64,000 nt of DNA from Thermus sp041641215 (GTDB lineage Bacteria; Deinococcota; Deinococci; Deinococcales; Thermaceae), in contig JBEPYU010000004.1 of assembly GCA_041641215.1 (NCBI GenBank), positions 8,558 through 72,557 on the forward strand. Direction: 5' to 3'. The notes under the pieces were generated by a model, which was given only the letters and a program-made list of their open reading frames with translations, made no database searches and was not told the origin of the DNA. The position numbers and the translations under genes were made by a program. This document shows, in pieces, positions 58,865 through 64,000 of this stretch (within the stretch, counting starts at the first letter, position 1; every line of letters begins with the position of its first letter).

Positions 58865-59965
58865 ATGGAAGCCCTCGCCTGGATGGAGGCCCACCTCCCG
58901 GAAATCCTCAAGGACCTAAAAGACCTGGTGGAGCGAGAATCCCCTTCCGGGGACCTCGAGGGGCTAAGGGAGGCCGCGGCCTTCCTCGAGGAGGCCTTCC
59001 GCCCCTTGGGCCACCTGGAGCGGCAGGAGACCCCGGAAGGCCCCCTCCTCCTCCTCAGGCGCCCGGGCCAAGGACGGCCGGTTCTCCTCCTCACCCACTA
59101 CGACACCGTCCACCCCAAGGGGCGCTTTCCCTTCCGCCTGGAAGGGGAAAAGGCCCTAGGCCCCGGGGTTTACGACATGAAGGGGGGAATCGTGGCCCTC
59201 CTTTGGGCCTTACGCTATGCGGAAGGAAAGCCCCTCCCCCCCCTCACCGTCCTCTTCACCCCCGATGAGGAAAGGGGCTCCTGGGCGAGCCGCCCCCTCA
59301 TCGAGGCGGAGGCCCAAAGGGCCCAGGCTGTCCTGGTCCTCGAGCCCCCCACCCCCGAAGGGGACCTCAAGGTGGCGAGAAAGGGCGTGGGGCTTTATCG
59401 CCTCTGGGCCCTGGGGCGGGCCGCCCACCAAGGGGTAGAGCCGGAAAAGGGGGTAAACGCCATCCTGGAGCTCGCCCACCAGATCCCCCGGCTCATGGCC
59501 CTAGAGGATCGGGCAAAGGGGACCACCCTGGGCCCAAACCGCATAGGCGGGGGCACGGCCCCCAACGTGGTGGCCGAGGAGGCCTGGGTGGAGATCGACC
59601 TCCGGGCCTGGACCCTGGAGGAGGCGAAGCGGGTGGAGGCCGGGCTACGGGCCCTGGCCCCGGTCCTCGAGGGGGCTAGGCTCCGGCTAGAAGGGGGCCT
59701 AAACCGCCCCCCCATGGAGCCAAGCCCAGAAAGCCTAGCCCTCTTTGAGAAAGCTCGGGCCATTGGGGAGACCCTAGGCCTTAGCCTCCGCCCAGGCCGG
59801 GTAGGGGGCGGTTCGGACGGGAACTTCACCGCGGCCCTTGGGGTGCCCACCCTGGACGGCCTCGGGCTCCACGGGGGAGACGCCCACCAGGGGACGGAGT
59901 ACGTCCTGGTCCCCGAGATCCCCCGGAGGGTGGCCCTCCTCGCTGGGCTCCTCCTCAGCCTATGA
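58865..59965 (+). CDS. M20-family metallopeptidase (ArgE/DapE/carboxypeptidase G2-like)
   Basis: 366 residues with the M20 metal and catalytic residues: LLLTHYDTVHPKGRFP, GPGVYDMKGGIVALLWAL, LFTPDEERGS, and HGGDAHQGTEYVLV (last His). Contains the dimerisation lid between. Likely releases an N-acyl or terminal amino acid; substrate unknown. The stop TGA (59963-59965) borrows its A from repeat R9; without R9 it would overlap the ybaK ATG as ATGA. Confidence 0.9.
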   Translation: MEALAWMEAHLPEILKDLKDLVERESPSGDLEGLREAAAFLEEAFRPLGHLERQETPEGPLLLLRRPGQGRPVLLLTHYDTVHPKGRFPFRLEGEKALGPGVYDMKGGIVALLWALRYAEGKPLPPLTVLFTPDEERGSWASRPLIEAEAQRAQAVLVLEPPTPEGDLKVARKGVGLYRLWALGRAAHQGVEPEKGVNAILELAHQIPRLMALEDRAKGTTLGPNRIGGGTAPNVVAEEAWVEIDLRAWTLEEAKRVEAGLRALAPVLEGARLRLEGGLNRPPMEPSPESLALFEKARAIGETLGLSLRPGRVGGGSDGNFTAALGVPTLDGLGLHGGDAHQGTEYVLVPEIPRRVALLAGLLLSL

Positions 59966-60068
59966 TACCACCCCATGCAGGCTTACGCCTGCATGGGGGC
60001 CCCGGTAGAAAAGTCCTCGTAGAGTTTTTTGGGAACCTGGAAGCGAAGGAACCAAGAGCAAAGGATAT
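59965..60068 (-). repeat. repeat element R9
   Basis: Full-length 104-bp inverted copy (ATACCACCCCATGCAGGC ... AAGGATAT). Flanked by G on both sides (59964, 60069). Inserted exactly in the stop/start overlap of the M20 peptidase and ybaK; one border supplies the AT of the ybaK ATG. Confidence 0.88.
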
Positions 60069-60457
60069 GAGCCCTTTCACCCTTAGGGTGCAAAGGGCCT
60101 TGGAGGCCAAGGGGTATGACCACCTCCAGGTCCAGGAGCTAGACCTACCCACCCGCACGGACCTTGGGGCAACCAGGGCCGTAAGAGCAGAGGTAGAGCA
60201 GATAATACCACCCCATGCGGGCTTGCGCCCGCATGGGGACCCCGGTAGAAAAGTCCCCGTGAGGTTTTTTGGGAATCTGAGGGCGCAGGAACCAAAAGTA
60301 AAGGGTATAAAGAGCCTGCTCTTCGTAGGAAGGGGGGTATCTTTTCCCCATCAGCGGCAAAAACCGTCTGGACCCGAACCTCGCCAAGGCCCGAGCCCCG
60401 GTGGGGGATGTCCTCTGGAAGGCAAGCCCGGAGGTACGGGCCTTCACCGGGGCCTAG
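60067..60457 (+). pseudogene. YbaK/ProX-type tRNA deacylase gene, split by R10 and decayed
   Basis: The first fragment reads MSPFTLRVQRALEAKGYDHL ... RAEVEQI to 60204. After R10 the sequence continues KSLLFVGRG from 60310 and then GYLFPISGKNRLDPNLAKAR, VLWKASPEVRAFTG, ending at TAG 60457. EVEQI-KSLLFV is the conserved core of YbaK/Cys-tRNA(Pro) deacylases, and the R10 site falls exactly between I and K. The product after that is shorter than the family (the C-terminal VGGVPPVGH region is gone), so the gene had decayed beyond the insertion. Confidence 0.78.
60205..60309 (-). repeat. repeat element R10
   Basis: Full-length 105-bp inverted copy: ATACCACCCCATGCGGGC-TTGC-GCCCGC ... CCAAAAGTAAAGGGTAT. 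Flanked by A on both sides (60204, 60310). Interrupts ybaK 136 bp downstream of R9, same orientation. Confidence 0.9.
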
Positions 60458-60491
60458 GTGGCCGACCTCAAGGGACCGGATTAAGCTAGGG

Positions 60492-60818
60492 GTGTGGTCC
60501 TTCCGTAAGGACCCCCACCTTAGGCCGGATGGGCCCTTGGCCTTCCGGGTAAGGGTACGCACGCGAAGCGGGGAGGTGGTGGAGCTCCGCCTCACCAAGA
60601 CCGGGGAGATCGCCCCCACGGAGGAAGGCTACTACGTGCGCAAGGAAATCCTAGCCCCAAGGAGCCTGGACCGAGCGGTGCTGGAGATTTGGTTCGACCG
60701 GGGCTACCGGCCCCGGCGGAAGGAAGTCCGGGGAGGGGAGCTGGTCGACCTAGCGGGGGGGAAGCCAGGGCTCCCCCCGGAAAAATCCCTGGACCAGCCG
60801 GGCCACCACCGGGCCTAG
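60492..60818 (+). CDS. hypothetical protein, about 108 aa
   Basis: Frame from GTG 60492: VWSFRKDPHLRPDGPLAFRV, RTRSGEVVELRLTKTGEIAP, then LAPRSLDRAVLEIWFDRGYR. Beta-rich, basic; family not recognised. It overlaps the AGCS gene by 69 bases tail to tail. The codon pattern looks coding, but the protein could be a remnant of a longer gene because nothing conserved precedes the start. Confidence 0.45.
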   Translation: MWSFRKDPHLRPDGPLAFRVRVRTRSGEVVELRLTKTGEIAPTEEGYYVRKEILAPRSLDRAVLEIWFDRGYRPRRKEVRGGELVDLAGGKPGLPPEKSLDQPGHHRA

Positions 60819-62105
60819 GAGGAGGAGGCCGATGAGGTTGGGTAGGGCCATGAGGCCGTTTAGGGTATCCGAAACCGCAAGGAAGACCTCGAGGCCCCCC
60901 AAGGGGCCCACGAAGGCGAAGACCGCATAGGCGAGCCGGTAAGGCCAGCGGATCCCCTCCCCCAGGAGGAAGGCCGCGGCCTCTTCCCCATAAAAACCCC
61001 AGGAGACCATGGTCCCTAGAGCCAACACAGCCACGGTCAGGGCCAAGATGGTCTGCCCCAAGGGATGGACTTGGAAGAGGGCTTCCATAGCCTCAACGGG
61101 CGACCCACCTGCCCGCCAAAGGCCTGAGGCGACGAAGGTGAGGCCGACGAGGGAGGTGGCCAGGAAGATAACGAACATCTCCACCACCCCCCAAAACCCC
61201 TGGCGCACGGGGTGGTCCACCTGGGCCTGGGCGTGGGCGATGGAGGAGGAGCCAAGGCCCGCCTCGTTGGCGAAGATCCCCCTTCCTAGACCTGCGTCTA
61301 TGGCCGCTATCAGGCTATACCCCGTAGCCCCGCCCAAGGCGGCTTGGGGGTTAAAAGCAGCCTGAAAAACAAGGAGCAGGGCTTCGGGGATCCTACTCCA
61401 GTAGAGGGCGAAGAGGGGTAGGATGGCCAACAGGAACAGCAAGAGCTTGAGGGGGACGATAAACTGGGCAAACCGGGCCACCCGCACGATGCCCCTGCCC
61501 AGGATCACCCCCACGAGCAGGGCCAAGAGGAGCCCGGTGATCCCAGGAGGCACACCTAAGGGCTCCAGCGCCTTACCTACGGACACGCCTTGGGAAAGGT
61601 TGCCAATCCCTAAAGCCGCTACAAGGGTGAAGAAGGCAAAGGCGCTCCCTAAAAAGGCAAGGCGAGGTAGGCCGCGGGCCAGGTAGTACATGGCCCCCCC
61701 GGAAAGGGAACCATCGGCAAAGCGCCGGCGGAAGTGGATGGCCAAGGTGGCCTCCGCAAACTTGGACCCCGTCCCCAGGAAGTAGGCGACCCACATCCAA
61801 AAGATCGCCCCTGGACCTCCTACGAGCACCGCAGCCAAGATCCCTATGAGGTGGCCGGTGCCCAGAACGGCGGAAAGGGCCACCATGGCCGCCTGGAAGG
61901 GGGTAATCTGGCCTCCGAAGGCGTAGGAGCGTTCACGGATGGCCCCGAGGGTTTCGCTAAAGGCCACCCGCGCCATCCGCAAGGGCGCGGAAAACCATTT
62001 TATTTGAAAAAAAACCAGGTAAGCTCCCACCAGGAGGAAAAAAACCTTGGCGGGAATCCCGTAGACGATCCGGTTAAGGGTCTCATTGATGGCCATGATG
62101 TCCAT
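60750..62105 (-). CDS. AGCS-family sodium:amino acid symporter
   Basis: 451 residues, about 11 membrane helices. Family signatures AMVALSAVLGTGHLIGILAA (a variant of the usual GTVGTGNIAG), FWMWVAYFLGTGSKFAEATLAIHFR (cut), IDAGLGRGIFANEAGLGSSS and SWGFYGEEAAAFLLG. Imports alanine, glycine or a related amino acid with sodium. The variant HLIG in helix 2 may alter sodium or substrate preference. Confidence 0.9.
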   Translation of the reverse strand: MDIMAINETLNRIVYGIPAKVFFLLVGAYLVFFQIKWFSAPLRMARVAFSETLGAIRERSYAFGGQITPFQAAMVALSAVLGTGHLIGILAAVLVGGPGAIFWMWVAYFLGTGSKFAEATLAIHFRRRFADGSLSGGAMYYLARGLPRLAFLGSAFAFFTLVAALGIGNLSQGVSVGKALEPLGVPPGITGLLLALLVGVILGRGIVRVARFAQFIVPLKLLLFLLAILPLFALYWSRIPEALLLVFQAAFNPQAALGGATGYSLIAAIDAGLGRGIFANEAGLGSSSIAHAQAQVDHPVRQGFWGVVEMFVIFLATSLVGLTFVASGLWRAGGSPVEAMEALFQVHPLGQTILALTVAVLALGTMVSWGFYGEEAAAFLLGEGIRWPYRLAYAVFAFVGPLGGLEVFLAVSDTLNGLMALPNLIGLLLLGPVVARLVQGFFRGEPWLPPR

Positions 62106-62110
62106 AGGGG

Positions 62111-62893
62111 CTACACCTCCGGCACCACCTCTACTTTATCCCCTCGGCGCAGGCGAAGGCCCCTAAGGTCCCCCTCGAGCAAGCCAAGCCGGCCAGTGAG
62201 GTTGGGGCGGGGCTTGACCTCGAGGACCACCTCCTTCCCGATCAAGCGGAGACGGAAAGCGTAGCGAATGCGCCGTACCCACTCCGTATACAATCCCTCG
62301 TCCACATAGGCTACCCCAGAACCGGGCCCGTAGATGGGGAGGACCAAAAGGGCCACCGGCGAAAGTTCCACCTTGGGCACCGCCTCTAGGGCTCCCAAGG
62401 TCAGCAGGGTGTGGAGAATCCGGGCCACCCGCAGGGGCTTAGGGGCAACGAGGACCTCAGCAAGCCGCTTTCCCTCGACCTGCGTGAAAACCCTCAAAGC
62501 CTCCTCAGGTAGCTCCACCTCCTGAGCCCCTGGCGCTAAGCGCAGGATATACCCCCAATCGGAAGGGAGGTTGAGGGTGGACCAAGCCTCCTGGGCCTCG
62601 GCCAGACGGGCGGACACCTCGAGGCCCCCACCCAGGGTGGTTTTGGGAGGGAGAACCTCCCCTTCAAAGCGGAAAGGGGCCCGCTTAACCCCCACCAAGA
62701 GGTCCAAGGCCTCCTCCCCTTCCAGGGTTTTGTCCCCCAAGGCCACCTGGGCGTGCAGGGGCTTACCCCCCTTGAGGTAAACCTCTCCCCGGAGGAAAGG
62801 GGGCTGGATCAGGAGGCACCCTGTACGCCCGGTGCCCATTAGGGCCCCAACGAGGGAGGGAAGGGGGAACTCGGCTAGGTTGCCCTCGAGCAT
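62111..62893 (-). CDS. DUF4388-domain protein
   Basis: 260 residues. N-terminal DUF4388/PATAN-like domain: MLEGNLAEFPLPSLVGALMG, TGCLLIQPPFLRGEVYLKGG, HAQVALGDKTLEGEEALDLL, typical of gliding and two-component-linked proteins. The second half is helical/beta without a recognised domain. Same strand and five bases upstream of the AGCS gene. Confidence 0.78.
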   Translation of the reverse strand: MLEGNLAEFPLPSLVGALMGTGRTGCLLIQPPFLRGEVYLKGGKPLHAQVALGDKTLEGEEALDLLVGVKRAPFRFEGEVLPPKTTLGGGLEVSARLAEAQEAWSTLNLPSDWGYILRLAPGAQEVELPEEALRVFTQVEGKRLAEVLVAPKPLRVARILHTLLTLGALEAVPKVELSPVALLVLPIYGPGSGVAYVDEGLYTEWVRRIRYAFRLRLIGKEVVLEVKPRPNLTGRLGLLEGDLRGLRLRRGDKVEVVPEV

Positions 62894-63003
62894 TACCCCA
62901 GATAATCTCTACCACATTGAGACCCCTCGGGACCGTAGCCCACCCCCTGGCCAGGGGACCGGCCTGTGGGTCTTGTAAATGGTTACCAGTTAAAATCCAG
63001 GGC

Positions 63004-63744
63004 ATGACGCCCGTCTCCGTTGAAACCGTGTTCCTGTACGCCCTCCTCACCGCCCTCGCCACGGGGCTAGGGGCCCTGCCCTTGGCCTTTGGCCAGCGGA
63101 TCACCCGAAGCCAGCTCGGGGTGGCCCACGCGGCGGCCGCGGGTTTGATGCTGGCCGCTAGCTTTAGCCTGATCCACGAAGGGGTGGACCAAAGCCTGGG
63201 CCGCACCCTTTTAGGCTTGGTCCTTGGGATTTGGGCCATCCGGTGGGCCCACCGGTATCTCGACGGCCGGGACCTAGGCTTCGAGAACCTCACGGGGCTG
63301 GACGCACGGAAGGCCCTGATGATGGTAGGGATCATGACCGCCCACTCCTTCGCGGAAGGGGTAGGGGTGGGGGTGAGCTTCGGGGGTGGGGAGGCCTTCG
63401 GCCTTTTCATCACCTTGGCCATTGCGGTCCACAACATCCCCGAAGGCCTGGCCATCAGCCTGGTCCTCATCCCCAAGGGGGTAGGGGTCCTTAGGGCTGC
63501 CCTTTGGAGCGTCTTCTCTAGCCTTCCCCAGCCCCTCATGGCGGTCCCGGCTTTCCTCCTCGTGGAAGTGTTCAAGCCCATCCTTCCTGTAGGCCTAGGC
63601 CTTGCCGCCGGAGCCATGATCTGGATGGCCGTGGCGGAAATCCTGCCCGAGGCCATGGAAGAGGCAGGGCCCGGAAGGGCCGCCACCGCCCTGACCCTAG
63701 CCGTAGGGGCCATGGTGGCCTTCCAGGTCCTCCTCGAGGGGTAG
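63004..63744 (+). CDS. ZIP-family metal transporter
   Basis: 246 residues, eight membrane helices. The metal-site helices carry TAHSFAEGVGVGVSFGGG (helix 4) and AIAVHNIPEGLAISLVLIPKG (helix 5), which define GufA/ZIP. Imports zinc or a similar divalent metal. ATG 63004 has TTAAAAT about 10 bases upstream, fitting a leaderless start. Confidence 0.92.
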   Translation: MTPVSVETVFLYALLTALATGLGALPLAFGQRITRSQLGVAHAAAAGLMLAASFSLIHEGVDQSLGRTLLGLVLGIWAIRWAHRYLDGRDLGFENLTGLDARKALMMVGIMTAHSFAEGVGVGVSFGGGEAFGLFITLAIAVHNIPEGLAISLVLIPKGVGVLRAALWSVFSSLPQPLMAVPAFLLVEVFKPILPVGLGLAAGAMIWMAVAEILPEAMEEAGPGRAATALTLAVGAMVAFQVLLEG

Positions 63745-63880
63745 GGGCTCGCAAAGGCGCAGGGCCTCGAGGGCGGGTTCCACCCGGTAGGCAAGGAAGC
63801 GGACCCCAGCCTTTCGGGCCTCCTGGCCGGTATAGCTCCTGGTCCGCAGGGTCTAGGGCCAGCCGGGCCCCCGCACCGAC
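63742..63880 (-). pseudogene. frameshifted C-terminal remnant, SfsA-like
   Basis: The minus strand reads ARLALDPADQELYR in one frame, then, shifted, EARKAGVRFLAYRVEPALEA LRLCEPLP to the ZIP gene border. DPA...ELYR...ARKAGVRFLAYRVEP resembles the end of sugar fermentation stimulation protein SfsA, but the identification is by eye only. Upstream sequence towards the transposase is not recognisable, so this is a broken 3' fragment. Confidence 0.4.
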
Positions 63881-63917
63881 ATTCCGCACCCCTCTCCCTT
63901 GGCCTTAGGATTTTGGG

Positions 63918-64000
63918 ATGGAAACCACACCCAACCTACAGGTGTACGACCTGGGCCACCTGGGCCTGGTGGCCAGCATCGTGGATCAGATAGGACTGGT
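63918..64000 (+). mobile_element. 5' end of an IS1634-type transposase gene (runs off window)
   Basis: From ATG 63918 the frame METTPNLQVYDLGHLGLVAS then IVDQIGLV runs to the window end. It is the typical opening of DUF4277-containing IS1634-family transposases (NLQV-DL-HLGLVA-I-D--GLV). Left terminal inverted repeat not identified; the element continues beyond 64000. Confidence 0.72.

Noticed and set aside
60408..60491. Upstream extension of the 60492-60818 frame
   Set aside because: This part overlaps the end of decayed ybaK and has no coding character in this frame.

Overview
The window looks like a chromosomal segment of a Thermus species. This rests on very high GC with strong G/C preference at third codon positions, many GTG starts, near-leaderless promoters, and several proteins that closely match known T. 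thermophilus counterparts (GroES/GroEL, malate dehydrogenase, carboxypeptidase Taq, futalosine hydrolase, aspartokinase with a nested beta subunit). It is mostly dense housekeeping sequence, with a scattered family of short repeats that has damaged several genes.

Layout. 1-4.7 kb: cell-wall amidase (cut by the window edge), OsmC-like protein, coaX, a repeat-disrupted small gene, then an aroF-tyrA operon behind what looks like a Phe/Tyr leader-peptide attenuator. 4.6-8.6 kb (minus): mqnB, a PlsY-like/acyl-ACP-reductase-like fusion, a small membrane protein, rplT, rpmI, and infC with an AUC start. 8.7-15.6 kb: enoyl-CoA hydratase, glnS, small proteins, tlyA, asd, a DUF4926/DUF6883-like pair, glyS. 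15.8-24.6 kb: clpC-like ATPase, radA, PIN-TRAM protein, sucC-sucD-mdh, lysC. 24.7-32.8 kb: Nif3-like, tmk, two DUF192 proteins, SPFH protein, cysteine-less FmdB-like protein, 5-formyl-THF cyclo-ligase, two phosphoribosyltransferases, DUF151 nuclease-like, phosphoesterase, HIT, mtaB. 32.9-38.7 kb: udgB remnant, groES-groEL with a CIRCE-like operator, M32 carboxypeptidase, pilD, LysM-NlpC/P60. 38.6-49.5 kb: dciA, recF, MFS pump, pstSCAB, mnmA, DUF1385, M17 aminopeptidase, Fur. 49.6-64 kb: FtsB-like, rtcB, phosphodiester glycosidase, a Gly/Pro/Glu-rich membrane protein, split NifX-like gene, moaC, ispF, HD protein, FUN14, MazG-like, mgsA, amidase, a decayed transporter, M20 peptidase, split ybaK, AGCS symporter, DUF4388, ZIP transporter, and the first codons of an IS1634-type transposase.

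The main discovery candidate is a family of about 105-bp elements (ten copies here, full length and truncated). They have short ATACC terminal inverted repeats and a 3' hairpin whose stem shows a compensatory A-T/G-C change. Copies lie inside a small SRA-like gene, a NifX-like gene and ybaK, at the truncation edge of udgB, and exactly at stop codons of three other genes. Six of seven copies with both ends intact are flanked by the same single base, and removing the element plus one base restores the reading frame or an ATGA gene overlap in three cases. I read it as a recently mobile non-autonomous (MITE-like) element. Other points to check: the aroF attenuator, a second CIRCE-like operator at fmdB/5-FTHF cyclo-ligase, the PlsY-AAR fusion, and a hairpin next to the rpmI ribosome-binding site. 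I saw no tRNA, rRNA or CRISPR array.
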